In this document: piece by piece, positions 1 through 14,025 of the stretch
Position numbering within the stretch: the first letter of the stretch is position 1
How the letters are laid out: every line of letters starts with the position of its first letter
From: Todiramphus chloris collaris
Lineage: Eukaryota; Chordata; Aves; Coraciiformes; Alcedinidae
DNA length: 64,000 bases
Direction: 5' to 3'
Assembly: GCA_025345505.1 (NCBI GenBank)
Contig: JANVCC010000020.1
Coordinates: forward strand, 53,121,523 to 53,185,522
Position numbers and translations under genes: made by a program
Notes under the pieces: generated by a model
Seen by the model: the letters and a program-made list of their open reading frames with translations, nothing else
Database searches by the model: none
Told to the model about the DNA's origin: nothing

Positions 1-3000
1 GAAGATGCTATGCAGGAGACTGAGATGAATGGTCCTTATTTCAAGAGCTCTGTGACAACATGTACTCTGGCCTATGTGATCTGCCAGACTGGACTGAAGT
101 TAAATTGGACCTGATTAATAGTTGCTAGCCCTGCTAGGGATCTGCCATAGAGATGCAGGTATGTTCAGCAATCTTTGCTACTAATGCAAAGCAGTTTTGT
201 TTGTTCTAGGCCACATTAATGGGGTTGACAGAAGTAGGATTGCAGAGTCTGGGGATATCACCCTGAGGAACCGAGGAAGGCAGTAGAGAGCCATTAAGCC
301 TATTCAGGTTAAAATTACTTCAATAAATATTATTATTGATATTATAATTTCATTAGATATTATTTTCATATGTTACTGTTAGTCATAGTACTGTAGCTGT
401 ATTATAATTACAATTAATGTTTGTTCATCAGCATAAGAAATCCCACCAAACAATCCACACATACTAAGCTCATAAAAATCCCTTTTATCCCCTTTTTTAG
501 TCACTGTAAACCAGGTCATAGATAACTTCTATCTATGAATATTTCTGCACAGAAATCCCCTCTGATCAAGCCTGTCAGATAAAAAGTTTCCTGCTTTGCA
601 TTTTTGCAGAGTTGTAATACTACAAGAAGATTGACAGAGAAAGCCCAAAGGAAGGAAATATTGGGCTGGGACCCTAGATAGCCAGCTTCACTTCTAACCT
701 GTCCTTTTCAGTGGCTTTAACACCCTGTGCATGCAGGCAAAAAACCCTCTCACTCCAGTCTTAACACAACTGCAAGTACAAAAACCTGCAGAAGTGCTGG
801 GCTAGTAAAGGTCATTATTTGTACTAATCCACAGTAATATCAAGTGCATTTTCTTGCATAGGAGAGAAAATGTCAAGATCCTGAAGTGACAAAAAAAAAA
901 ATGTGTGTAAGTTTTGATTTACTAGAAAGCGAAGTTAAGGAAGGTGCACTGTGGTAGTTACAAATTTGGTCTCCAGCCTCAGTGACAGTGGTTAAGAGCT
1001 TTCCTAGTTTGTCAGAGAAGAAGATGTAATTTAAAAAACCCATTCATTCTAATGTTCAGGTTTAAAGCAGCACTGTGTGCTATAGCCAAATGGCAGAAGA
1101 CCTTTTGGGTATTAAACAGGTTTTAAGAGTAGCATTTTTTGACAGCCTGCATATCACATATGTCTTTTGTGTGAGTGGCACCTAGGAGTAGATTGAAGAT
1201 GAAATATTTTAGTTTTAAAATAAACTAATTTAGCCTTTACAGTTCCCTATGAAAAGAATCATCCTCATTAGAAATGAGAGATAAATACCATACATGTATT
1301 CCTGAGAGAAAAAATTTACCATATGCTCAGTGAACACTAAATACAGCATTTAAGCCTCCAGCAGACCCATTTCCTACATGCCTTGCTGTCAATTTGCAAT
1401 CAAAGAAAGCAACCTGCCTTCTTCAGGGTCAATCAACTCAAAGGGTACTTGCAAAGCATATTTCATCTGTACTGTATGACAAGGACTACTATGGGAAGAC
1501 ATGAAGTTTGGTCTGAAATATCCAGCCTAAGACAGCCTGCTTAGAGTTAGGCATTTAACTAACAGATGTATAAGTCCAGGGGAGATCACTTTCACCAACA
1601 ACACACAAAGCAGAGGAAAGAAAAGGAGCAGCATCCTTCATATAATTAAACCAATCTCGCAGCAATTTCCAGGCTGGCTGCACAGTTCATGGGCAGTCCA
1701 CACCTTACCCACTATCTGCTGTTCAGTTAGACTGCACTTGGTGATGGTAGGAGGAATGCTGTGACTCAGGGAAGCAAGAGAATAAAGGTGAAATGCATCT
1801 TTTCCTGACTGCCTGGCCCCTCTGCCCTCCCAGCTACACTGCCTCACATCCAAAGGTTATGTGGCAAATCTCATTCCCTCATTTGAGATGATTTAGTAAA
1901 AAGCAGGCACAAATGGCAATTGCATGCAAGTGAGATAGCCCACTCTTTCTGACTACTGCACAGCACAGTTGGAATAAATCAAAACAATTGCCTTGAAATT
2001 AATTGGAGGTATATATGTGTACAAACTAACAAGGGATCTGGTCTCTCTGACTTAAACAGATACCATTTTATTTCTCTTACTTCTCAAATTCAGAGAGAGA
2101 CCATTTAAATCAAATACTATGCTTTAAATTATGTCCCTTCTTAAAACTGAAGAAAACAGCCTTAGTTATTATTTACTTCCCAATTCCTTTGCAGATACTG
2201 CAGTCCTCATTATTCAAGCATAATCACAAGAGAAAAGACAAATGTTCTTTGTGTAACTATATTTCAAATGCTTTACTTTCAGTTTATTAAGTCTCTGGTA
2301 TCATCCTCCCACTCTTCACACACCCTCTTATTTTGTTGCTCTTGAATGACCTCAGCCTGTGGCAAACCTTTTCAGCTAGGGAACCACTAATACTGCAAAT
2401 TCATTATACAGCCATTACTCTAACACCTAGCAAGGTGCCCAAGTAGCTCAGTTATTTCTTCAAAACTATAATCTCTTTAATTTATTGACCATGAACTTGA
2501 AATGAGACTTGCAATTGTGCTGCTTGCCCATTTCTCCCAAGCCATCACAAGCTTTTAAAAACTTTTGTTCTCTATTAAGTGTTGTCAGAAGCTTCTTTTT
2601 TCTTCTCTTTCACTACTGTTCCTTTTTTTCCTCTCCTAGTCATTCATTAGTACATTTAACATCAAAATAAAGTTCGTTAGATGAAAGGAAGGTCAGATCA
2701 GTGGTGAATGGACAGTGCGGGTACAGCAATCTGATGTGAACTGCTGCCCTATCACAAGGTACCACAGAAAGTCAGTGTATGTCCCCTGTAAGTCTCCCAT
2801 AAAATGGAACAGTGTTCTATCATCCAACCCCAGAGGTATTCTGAGGCTCCCCCACAAGGTACTGAAGCAGTACCTTAAAAAAGTTTTAGTACTAGATAAT
2901 GAATTTTTTCTAAAAAATAAAATTTTTCTTGAGAAAATTCTCATAGATAGAAATAGATATATTCTCATAGATAGAAAATCAAGAACATCAGGATTATCAG

Positions 3001-6000
3001 GATCCAAATATTTATACTTCTGTATGTTTTTTTTTTTTGTTTATTTGTTTCTTTACAGAGAGTATTTATGTTCTTTTTTTTTCTTTATTTTATGTATCTT
3101 TTGTAGGTATCTTCCAACATGGAACTGAGAGAAGACAACACGACATTCATCACAAGCAAAATATGGCTAGGGCATCTTCCCAGAACTGATAGACATTTTA
3201 TTCATTGCAGAGACTTATAAAAGGAAATTTCAAGGTGATTTCAAAGAGCCTGAAACCAGAGTAACATACCAAACTAGGCATTGGTGTGAAGAAGATTAGA
3301 ACAGAATTCATGCGGGAGCAAATCTCCTGCCTGCTTCAGTGCACTATGAATCTGGAGGAATTGCACTGGCTTCACTCTAAAGCTGTCAGTTTGTTTAAGT
3401 AAACATGCATTCAGTCCAAACAATAATGTTTTCTTTCTAAAGTGGCTAAGCATCATCACAAACTGGATTAATTACTGAGTCAGCAGGTCTCCCTGATTGT
3501 TGATAAAGCTCCAAAGTTGAGAGGACAGTCACCAGTTAAAACACTGTGGCATGTTTGTGTGTGTGAAATCAGGGAGTATAGAAATGCTGCCTCTGAAATC
3601 AGGAGGATTGTTTTGATTTTTGTGGAGGAATGATGATGCCAAGTAAGATTTACATAGCTCCCCAGGAGCAGCTCTGATATGTTGCCAGTTTTCTGGCTAG
3701 AGTCAGCTCATTGCATCCATAACTGAGACAATGTCACTGATTTCCTTTCTTTAAAATAAAGGATTGCCAAATGTGAAAGAAGTGAGCTGAAATACCCTCT
3801 GAAAGATGACAAAAAGTGAGGAAAAGTCTATAGATATCATTGTCCTGTACTTGGGTTTTTTTGAACTGTGTATTCTCATAAAACATTGTGTCCAGTTGTT
3901 GTTCTCACACAAGAACAAGTGGTTATTGCTGCTATGATCAAAATGATAATGAGCTCCCTGATGTCAACACAAAGCTCAAAACACTGTCTTCTAAAGCATA
4001 TAAAACAAAGAAATGAATAAATATCCCTTTTTTGCTTAAAAAAATTAATAAATTTTACATGAATAGATAAAATATTAATTGTAAACTGGCCTGTATCTTA
4101 TCCACACAAAATGCTGGATAAATTTTGAATATGTAGGGGTTTAGAGATTTTAATTCATAGAAAATATTTAGACAGGTATTTTGATGTGACTTGCAGAATT
4201 GGAAGTATGTTAAATATCAGCATGATATAATAATCAGAAAATAAAGAGATTAAATGCATAAAATTACTGAAAAAGTGAAGAACAGCTATTGCTTGAACTT
4301 GGTAGCCTGGCATGACTTTACTTTCTCTATCTGCTATACTGAGTGTTAAATGTTTATGTCACTAAGTTCAGAACAAAACAGTGAATTCAAGTCCTTTACA
4401 AGTATCTTAGTCAAATGTGCTTTACTCTGTCAGGGCAAGTATATGGGAAAAAGACAAAAACAGCATTGCTGGGGTTTGGGTTTGCAGAGTTCCTTTTGCC
4501 TGTGGAAGTGATTGGTGGTTTACAGGCTGCATTCTTTTGCAATTAGCTTTATCTCAGTATACATGAAAAAAAAATTTGCAGCATGCAAACCCAGGTTTAA
4601 CCCAGCAGTAGGCAACCTGACAGCACAAAGTAGGAAACCAATACCTGAGGAAAAGCATACACTGGGATAACAAGAAAATAACTATGCTACTTTTAAGCTA
4701 TTTTCACTGCAAATAAAGGCTGGTTCTAACCACGCACAGAAGCACTTTCTACAGACACTGAAAGATTCATCTAACACCTGATACAAACATTTCTTTGCCT
4801 TGCTTTTATCCAGTATTTAATCCTTAGTCTGCTTGCGGGGTTGACAACTTTGTCCAAAAAGAAATAAACCTCAGCTGATTTCTTTCTCATCCTATATTTT
4901 GCACACCAGTCTGGAGGATTCTTTCACTTATCCTGACTAAATACTTCAACTTTACCCCATGACTACCTTTACTCTCAATAGCATCTTGAGAGCCAAACAC
5001 CAATCTTAACAAAAACCCACAGAGCCAGGACTCCACTCAAGGCCATTCAAATGGTAATTTGGAACAGCATTGCAAAAGCTTTTCTATTTTCTCCTTTACA
5101 AGACAAGGCCTATTAAGTTATGAAGCAGACTCTGGATGCCTGTAGAGAAAATAGGCATGACATGATCATCACAAGGAGATTCCAAAACTTGATATTATTT
5201 TCCAGCCATCTCTGTGAAAAAATTATTCTCCCCTGAGAACGGCACAGCACTCTAGGATCTGGGCTCCTACAGGGAAGGCTGTGAGAATCCATTCTAGGAA
5301 GAAAAAACAAATTAAAAAAAACCAAAAACTCTTCTTAATGACTACACAACTTTGAAGAGAAGAACAAGACTGGCATGAACTTAGAGTGATTTAATTCCCA
5401 CTAAAATCACAACAAATATGATTCTCCTTTACACTCAAGGCTTTCTATAGTACTCCATCAAAATGAGGTAGGAATGCTTAGAGGCCCCCTATACTACCAT
5501 AGTATCAGGGTCCCTAAGGCATGAGAATCAGATATCATATGCACACAAGCGAATAAGAGCAAAATCCCCCTCAAGTGCCTACTTTTATTATTATCATCTA
5601 TGTATACAAAGAGCTGCAGGGCTGAATAAAAATAAAACTGTGGTCAGCCTATAGCTGGTCTATCCTGCTTGGGTTTTGATCAGGAGGGCAGCTGAGGTGC
5701 CTGAATGTTTTTAAAACTGTAGTATAATCTTGATCCATGTGTGAGAATTGAGAGCAGAATTGGAGAATTGGTTTTTTTCATTTTGTTTGGGTTTTGGGGT
5801 GGATTTTGCTTGGGTTTTTTTAATCATTTTTGTTGTTATTTTGTGGGTTTTTCTAAACAGAAATGTGTAAGACTAAGAACAAACAAAAAGAACATGCTTC
5901 TATGAAACCATGCATTCTAATCAGAGTAATGAAAGGAAAGTCACAGCAAATAAACAATTTGGTGATTTCTTATTAACATCACAGGAGGTTACTTAATGTA

Positions 6001-7167
6001 GCATGATACTGGCCGCCAGGAAAGCCCACAGAGAACTAATAGATACAGCGTCATTACAGAGCTGACATCCAAGTATTAATATTGAGTCTAGCTGATATTA
6101 ATAGGGGGAGGAAACAAGCTTTCCCTCCTGTAAAGCAAGTGGAGAAGCACTGCTGATCTGCATTTTGACCATTGTTTGGTGTTTTTTTCTTTTTTATTGC
6201 TTTTAAAGTAAAGCCACAGCTTTTTTGTTGAGCAACTCTGATTTGTCTTACAGGGACACATAAAAGCTCCATCTGAGCTCAGGGTCTCTCTCTGGTATGT
6301 CATCAAAAGCAAAGGCAAAGAAGATTTCTTTGTACTGTAGATATCAGTACCATTTTGAGGTATGGGAGCTGGTGCAGATGTCAGAAATAAACTATGTAAC
6401 GTGCAGCTTGTGAGGAACCAAATAAAAAGGCCTACATGAGCTCATCCCCATAGTAACATATAATTTATCCTATAGCATCCTATGCTGACAGTCTTAAGTA
6501 TTTTTGCACATAAGCCCCACATACATCCCAATCAAACCAGAAAGGGATGAGTACAGAAAAAAAAATTAGTCGATGATCTGCTTATTTCCCCAGAGAACAT
6601 ACATAGATACAGGAACTAAGATGACAGAACACTCCATCATCTGGTGCAATACCTCTCAGCTGCAGCTGAAGCACTTGTTCCAGTAGTGGATGTCTCACAC
6701 AGGTTTGAAGGCCATATTCATCATCAGGCTTTTTTCCCCTCAGAAAATACTGTTCGGATGGGTTACAAGATGTATTAGAAAAAAAGGATAATAATCCTAA
6801 CTTTGGATGAGTTTGTTATCTCACTTCAACATGGTTCTCACACTGACATGTAGCAGTCTGCCTGCAAATATACAGTCTGAAGAAAAACCCCTCCTACATT
6901 ACACAAGCACCATTGCATTGACACAAAGAACCTCTCCTACATTACACAAGCACCATTGCATTGACATGAAGAAGACATAGACATGTACTAGGTTACAATA
7001 CTGGAGCACTATGGTGTGAATTTTCTTGTTTCCCTTGTATACAAGTTTTTAAGAAATGATATCACAGTACAGTTGCATGATGGAGTGAAGTGGCAGCTAA
7101 AGCAGCTAGGAAGGGCTTGTCAAATTGTGGGCCTGCTTTAGATATAATGTGATTTCACAAAAGTAGA
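1..7167. other. Non-coding stretch, no gene recognised
   Basis: I see no exon-like conserved protein segment here on either strand. The short open frames have no recognisable domain, and some open only at non-ATG codons. The stretch is AT-rich with short A and T runs. Around 2890-2990 a short motif (attctcatagatagaaa) occurs twice about 28 bp apart. A 43-bp tandem duplication at 6891-6976 is listed separately. It could hold distal regulatory DNA, but nothing in the bases lets me assign any. Confidence 0.5.
6891..6976. repeat. Two-copy tandem duplication, 43-bp unit
   Basis: The segment beginning ctcctacattacacaagc occurs at 6891 and again at 6934. The first 33 bases of both copies (6891-6923 and 6934-6966) are identical and the remainder diverges. 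This is a simple local tandem duplication in non-coding DNA. Confidence 0.85.
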
Positions 7168-7230
7168 AGAATCGTAGGATAATTTAGGTTGAAAGGGACA
7201 GCAGAACAATCCACTATTCAAACCATGTTG
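7168..7230 (-). mobile_element. CR1 LINE 3'-end fragment
   Basis: The run 'gaatcgtaggataatttagg' followed by 'ttgaaagggaca' resembles the reverse complement of the CR1 3' terminus familiar from bird genomes (GAATCATAGAAT, then GGTTGGAAGGGACC). The following bases keep only weak similarity. This would be a short, old, minus-oriented CR1 tail. Boundaries are approximate. Confidence 0.6.
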
Positions 7231-7989
7231 CTTTTAACTGAATTTGCAGGGATCATCTTAGACACACAGTTGAAGAGCCACAGGAAGACCAACTGAAGCT
7301 ATTCTGTACCTTTTCTCACCTTGGAGAAACAGTTAAAATGGATCAACAACATCCACAACCACCCACTTTGACTCAATACATGTGCTGCTGCTTTTACTAG
7401 AAATGCTTCAAGAAGGAATGATTTTCTTCACACAGATGTTCATTAGAAAAAAGAAATGTGATTGGTATTTCTATATGTGTGCTCTACTCAAAATTACATC
7501 CTCAAACCTTTTACTAAAACTAGCAGTCTTTCACTCAAAAGTAGAAATAACTTCAATCAAGCTATCTGATACTTCACAATATAAAACATCAAGTCTCAGA
7601 AAGAATAAAGGTACAGCCTGTGTCAGAAGCACAAACTTGGAAACCTCTGCGTAAAATCTATTCACCCTGCATTCAGCACACCGAAAAGGCATTTATTTAC
7701 CCTTTTGATATACAAATAAAGCCTGAGAATATGTAGTCTCTCATATCCACTTTTATACTTCTATATTCATTACTTGCAGTGATGTGTATTGGCTGAAATG
7801 AGGTAGGATCAAAAGTTTGGATGGCACATCTTTGAAAAACTTCTTGCAGATTTCTTCTTTTCAATATTCTCAACCTTAAAAAGGCATGACTAATGTCAAA
7901 TATTGAAGTCTACTATTACTTTAGTAACTGTAATTACAAAGTAACTGAGGAAAAACACACCTGTTTCAGCACATTTCAGTATCATGTAT

Positions 7990-8458
7990 TGTGGTGGGTT
8001 GACCCCGGCACGGCACCAGGTGCCCACCAAGCCCTTCTATCACTCCCCCCGACCCCCTTCAGCACAGCACACAGGGAAAGAATGAGACGCAAAGCACAGG
8101 GGTGTGGGTTATGATAGATAAGATGTTATTCTCTACTTCCCGTCCACAGGCAATGTCGGGCCGAGTCCAGGAAGCAGGGCTCCAGAACACGTAGCAGCCG
8201 CTTGGAGGACAAAGCAGAATGCCTAACCCATCCTCCTCCTGCCCTCTCCCTTTATAGTTGAGCTGACGTCACATGGTATGGAATAGCCCACTGGTCAGCT
8301 CAGGTTGGCTGTATCTTCTCCCCCATCCTGCCCCCCATCCTCTGGTGCCGTGTGAGCACTGGCAGTCATAACACGGGTGTGTTATCAACACCCTCCAGCT
8401 CCCAGTGCTGCAGCAGGAGGGCTGGGTGGGGAAAAGCAGCTCAGCCAGACCCACTACA
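7990..8458 (-). mobile_element. Solo retroviral LTR, minus orientation
   Basis: A 469-bp GC-richer block begins TGTGGTGGG and ends CCCACTACA, so it has imperfect inverted ends and TG...CA termini. The bases just outside are GTAT on both sides (7986-7989 and 8459-8462), consistent with a 4-bp target-site duplication. Read on the minus strand it contains a TATA-like CTATAAAGGGAG (plus positions near 8250), as expected of a U3 promoter. No retroviral coding DNA adjoins it, so it is most simply a solo LTR left by LTR-LTR recombination. The short open frames inside are not genes. The family is not named with certainty; a 4-bp duplication would suit a class I element. Confidence 0.75.
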
Positions 8459-11400
8459 GTATAAAGAACTTTCAGAAGCCTCCAGTAAATGAGAAGCAGC
8501 AAGTGTTTTGCACTAAAGAAGTGGAAATTATAGGGTTTTGTTGAGATATGAGCTATTTTTTATAGAACAGTGTGAACAAATCTTTGAACTCCATCATTAC
8601 TCATTAGACAACATGCTTATGTTCTTGACTGGAAATAAAGACACGTAAGGATACAATAAATTATTAGGCTATAATTAACGAGGAAAAAAACCCTGTCAGT
8701 CTTACCTTCTTTTCAAAGAACAGGCCACTAGGTATTCCTACCTGCAAATATGTTGTTTTGGTGCTCCCCACAACTGTTCCTTGAGTGACTGCTTGGCATT
8801 TGATGTTTGCTAATGGACCTGCCTCCAACCATGTTACTCTTTCCAGTGTTTCTGATATTTCACATGCACAAGTAGGAACTCCTTGATAGTGATTTTAAAA
8901 GGGTAGTTTGTCTTTTTCAGCAGTTTTTCTGACATAACGGAAATATCAAACTGGTGAGTTGTACTGCTGTTACTTAGACATTGGAGGTGTTGCTGAGAGA
9001 TAGATACTAGGCCAACAATGTGTAGAGCAGAAAAATGTATGTCGAATTGACTTGTAAATGTCTGCTGTAGCATTACTACTAATTGTCATCTCACTGTATG
9101 TAATTGTACGATCATGCAGCATACATGAGTGATAATGCAACAAAACCAACAACTAGACTGTATAATTGAGACTGTGCAATATATGTGGCCTGTATTGAAG
9201 CTTGCCGCGTCTCATTCATAAGTAGCCTACAATCTTTTTAAAAAGCTTTTGAAACATGTAATGGTTATTTAAAATTGGCTGCTGCACTTCACAGGCAAGA
9301 CTGTAGAGGTTTTACTGGAGCAACTGGTAAGTCAAGAAGAGACAAAGCTTGTCTCTTCTCAACACCAGTAGGTGGAGTAAAAGCTGTTATCCCTACAATA
9401 CTTATTTCACCTACATCTTTGATGCTGCTGATCCTGAGCCTGCAGAAGTATGTTTGCACTGATCTGAAGGAGAGCAGCAAATCTGCCTGCAGGGACAACA
9501 TGCACATTACACCTGTACTCTCCATGTGCTCAAAGCTATGAGAGAGTGGATGGCCAGTGTCATATGGACCCATAAAAGGCAAGCCGTCATGCTTTGGTAT
9601 GCAGTGAGGCTGGATCTCTTTCTGAAAAGCATGTCAGCTCAGAGAGCAGTTAACCCTCAGTGAAGAGACAAACAAATGTGTTCCCACGCTCAACACCACT
9701 CCATTTGCAAAAATGCTATCTAGTTTCTAAAGCCAATGAAAGAACATACCACCCAAAAAAATCCAGAATACCCAAGCTGCCACTTCAGGCTCAGACAACC
9801 CTGCCAAGACAGGGCACCCAATCTTCCACTGCACACTGCTACTGCTTCATCCTGAGGCTGCATGACAGAAACCACCAGCTCTCCTGCCTCTGCAGTTGCA
9901 TAGATCCTGCCCTGAGGGGCTTTTTTCACTTAGTAGCAGGTATTCCATGAAAAAAACAGCAAACCAAAAAAAACTCCCACAGGCTTACACAGCCTGCCTC
10001 AGCCATAAGAAGAAATAAGGTTCACCCTACTTCAGCACAACCCTCTAAATGATTCAGACTGATCTCTCACAAAGTAGCTGTAATGGTGGCTGAAGAGTTC
10101 CAGATCAGGTCTTGTCTGTATCTTTTTCTGTCCAGAATCTGTTTTGCTTTTTACCACACACAGATGGCACAGAAAGACTTTACCAAAAGACTAGGACTCT
10201 CTGGCTCCACTTTACAGTACTACGTTTGTTGAGTTAGAACTCAGGCTTCTCCTGTGCAAAGAACTCCAGGCTGTCAAAAACTCTGCGGTGTTGTTAATAA
10301 AAATGTCTACTGATAATTGAAAGTACTTTTAACCTGTATTTTATTTCCTAAGTTCCAACTTTCCCTCTGCATTCCCACCCTCTCCCTGCATCTGTATCCA
10401 ACTTGAGTCTAAAAAGCAAAGGCTGAACAGAGGGCATAAGTTGTCTTCATCTAAATGCAGGAGGCAGCTGCTGCTGCAGTTCATGTATGCTTCACAGTAA
10501 TGCATTGCAGAGAAGGCAAAAACTTCAATAAAATAAGCTTAAATCTTCTCAGAATCACTCTGGGGTTATTTTTGTCATGATGATAAAAAGGCATTAATTG
10601 CACAGTCAAAGAAACCACATTCTATCATTCATAATTAAAGGATATCAAGGTTGAAAATCTTGGAAACAGCACAAGAGCTACAATGAAGTACATGCATCAT
10701 TCTAACCTTAATCATTCAAATTATAAGAGTCAGATAAGGGTGTTTCTGCACATTACATACAAGCACCCTGTAAATCCAGATGAAAGCTTGGCACACACTC
10801 CTTCCAACCTGTCCTCATTAGTGAAAATATAAGGCAGCAACTGAAGGAAAAAAAAAAGTGGAAATAAAAAATAATTTAAAAAACCGATTACATTTGGTGC
10901 CTGTATCACCAAAAATACACAAAATTTTGTTAAAGATTAGAAAGCCACCAACAGTTATGTTGTGCCAGAGAATCTTCCTAACAGAGGAAAGGAACTCCCA
11001 GGAAGAAGAGTTTCCTCAAGGCTAAGAATTCTTTCTTTAAATACTCTCATCCTACCTAAGAAAATAAAATGGGTTTTAAGACCAAATGTGCAGCATGGCA
11101 GCCTGTGCTGTTTGGAAAATGCTCATGTCTGAACTTCTGATGGGCAAGAACTGAAATGTCTCCTCTGTCAGACAAAGTCAGGGTCGATGGAGGGTATTCT
11201 GTGCTTTGCTGGAGGAGTTCATCAGTGTACAGTCTTTGACTGGCAACAACTTGTGGGGCCCAGTGACATTCCAGTAACTTGAAGCATTTCAGCAGGTGCA
11301 TTTCTAGGATTTATTCAGGGAAAGCTACTCATATGACCCTTGCAACACCCACAGAAGAATCCTAAATACAAGTATGAAAGCTCAAATTTTCACTTGTTTA

Positions 11401-14025
11401 AATTAAAATGGATGAGGGAGAAGAATACAGGTTATATTTGAAAGGTTGAGGTATTTTTAACTTCCCCTAAATTAAGAAAACCCATGGAGAACTTAGTAAT
11501 TTCTCTGTCTCTCTCATTATATAGCTAGCTCTTCCTCCAAAGGTGTGCATTCAAAATATATACAAATCTCAAAACAGAAATCCCAATTAGTCTGGCACGG
11601 ACAAAATTTCAAAGTTTTCTGCTCCTCAGTATCTGATTCTGTGAAAATTGAATCTGCTCTTCTACCCTGAGAGATAAAGAGATTATGTTTTCCAAATGCA
11701 CAGGTTATAGTTATTCATATCCATGCCCTTCCTGACAATCACAGGTAATCAACAGCAATCAGATCATTACAAAAGAGCAGGCTGGGCAGATATGAAGTGC
11801 TGAAATTCAGCCTCCCTAGGAAAAACAAAGCCACATTATCACATGCATCAGAAATGTTAATTTTTGATTGTCCAGTAGCTGGGGATATTTCTAAAGACTC
11901 TTTTCTTGGTTTTATATCCAATGTGCTCTTTAGCCCCTCTCACTGGATCCAGTTCTAAACCTACGTATGTGGTGCCAGTCCTTGTGGCTCAGACCCAGCA
12001 CTAACGTGAACATGCTAGAAATCTTTATTACCTTTTCAGCAAGGAAGAACACGATAAATCCATTCTTTCCAATGCCGTGATAACTGCCAAGAGCTGACCA
12101 CACATATCACCATCCAGGATCAATTAATTACCTGGGCTTCTACTTCTAAGCAGGTTTGGAGAGGGCTTGTGAGCCCTGATGAAATGTGTGCCAGAGTGTG
12201 ACCTGTTCAGGTCTGGCAGGCAGTAAAAGTGCTGTATATCATCTCTTGGCCCATATATGCTCTAGATTTGCTCAAGTAAAGAGCTTGAAAAGTTATCTTA
12301 CAGCTGCAGGAGAAGATAAGTGAAAGCAAAGAAGCGCTTAGGTGATGATCATGAAGAAATATGTCTCAGTCACTGCTTTATTATGAACATGAATTAGTGG
12401 GATGATCCATTCATTTTGGATGTTTTCTGTTATGAAAACAAATTATCCACCACCAATATACAACATCTACATGGACAACAGAGGAGCAAACACTGGATAC
12501 TAGCTTGTCTCTTCTGTACAATTCTTTGGAGACGAGAAGAGTGACAAATAAACTCTCAAAATATCTACTAAATAATGCATCTCCATATAATTAAGCATAT
12601 TCTATTCAGAAGCCTTCAGCTTTTAGACTATTTAGACAATTTTCAGAATAATTATCTGAGAAGTCCAAGGATACAGAGCAACCAATTTTGCGGTTGCAGC
12701 CAGCGTGGATTTTTTTTTTTTTTTTTTTTTTTAAATCTGGTCAGGGCAAAATAGTTTCTGAAAGTTATGAGTTCTAAACTATCATGGGTTTCACTGTTAT
12801 ATATATTGTCCTCAATCATGGAAAAGGTGACTTTAAGAAAGTTATTTACAGACTGGATTTCCATCTCCTACAGCCACTATTCTCCCTGCACAGCCACACC
12901 CCATAAGCCCAGTTAAATTCACAGAGCCTAGCAGAAAACAGGGAATAATGGTGATCACATCTCCTGTGACATTAACTATCTTAAAGCAAAAATACTGTTT
13001 TTTCATAAAGGTGTTGCCCCTTCAGTTTCAGAGCCAGGTAACAATTTGCAGAGCTTCCCATGTGTAAGGAACAAGCAATCCAGTTCAGTCAGCTTCAAAG
13101 GTCACCATGATTATACAGCAGCAGAACAAGTGAATGGTGAAAATACATGCTTGCAACCAGACAAATGCAGTAGGTAAGAGAACAAACCAAAATCTTCCTA
13201 TTTTCATGAATTGTGTCACAAAACCAGTGTTTGGTGCATGAAATGTTTGCATGCTCTCATAAGACAAGTGGAATAGGCTCAGGAGAGTCTCACAGGATGC
13301 CGTATGTGAGGTGATGCATCTGCACAGCCTCCTAAGTGCCCATGTCATTCCTCAGCCAGGATGCTGGACTCCTCTGGTCCTACCATAGGGCATGTCAGCC
13401 AGGCACAGTCACAGCCTGTAGGACACAAACCATGACTGCAGCTGTGCCCTGCCCTAGGACATAAGAGCTTGTTTTCCAGACTGCAGAGGGGCCAGAAAAG
13501 ATAGTAGTGTGCTGTGCCTACATGCAGCTGTGAAAAGGTCCCATCTGCACATCCTTTAAATTTTTCCACATCAGAAGAAAAGCAGATTTTAAAGGACTTT
13601 CAAATTCATATAAATAACCCTTCTATAGGCAGACGGTCTGCAGCTTTAGTTCACCTGTAGCTTGTAGCTGAATCATTACAATAGTCACAGAACTATTTTT
13701 CTGCGGTTGTAGTGCATGACATGACAGAGTCACTGGCAACACAATGACTATTGAGAAGATGTTCTCTAACTCACTTGCATTCCCAATAAATCTCAAACTG
13801 TAATGGAGAAAATTGGATGATTCGTGTCAATAAGATGTGACAACAGGGGGTTGCTGTTAAAAGGGAACAGGTAAACCAATCACTTAAGCTGTTTTGCTCT
13901 AATAAAAGCACCAAATCAGGTATAGAAAGGTACCAAATGTATTTTGTCCTGCTGGGGACTTGGCCCTCCAGGACATCATTCCTGCTCCCACTGGATACAG
14001 GCCTGACTGAGGCCTGAGTTGTAAA
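8459..14025. other. Non-coding stretch, no gene recognised
   Basis: There are no recognisable exons or RNA genes. The only simple-sequence feature is a run of 23 T at 12710-12732. Open frames here (for example around 9275-9580 on both strands) have no domain and lack flanking splice sites I would trust. Confidence 0.5.
12710..12732. repeat. Poly(T) tract, 23 T
   Basis: This is an uninterrupted run of T, equal to poly(A) on the minus strand. It could be the tail of an old minus-strand retroposed sequence or a plain mononucleotide tract. No adjoining retroposed body was recognised. Confidence 0.9.

Noticed and set aside
9275-9582. Opposed open frames of about 90 codons on both strands
   Set aside because: No domain or conservation visible; length is within chance expectation for this window size.
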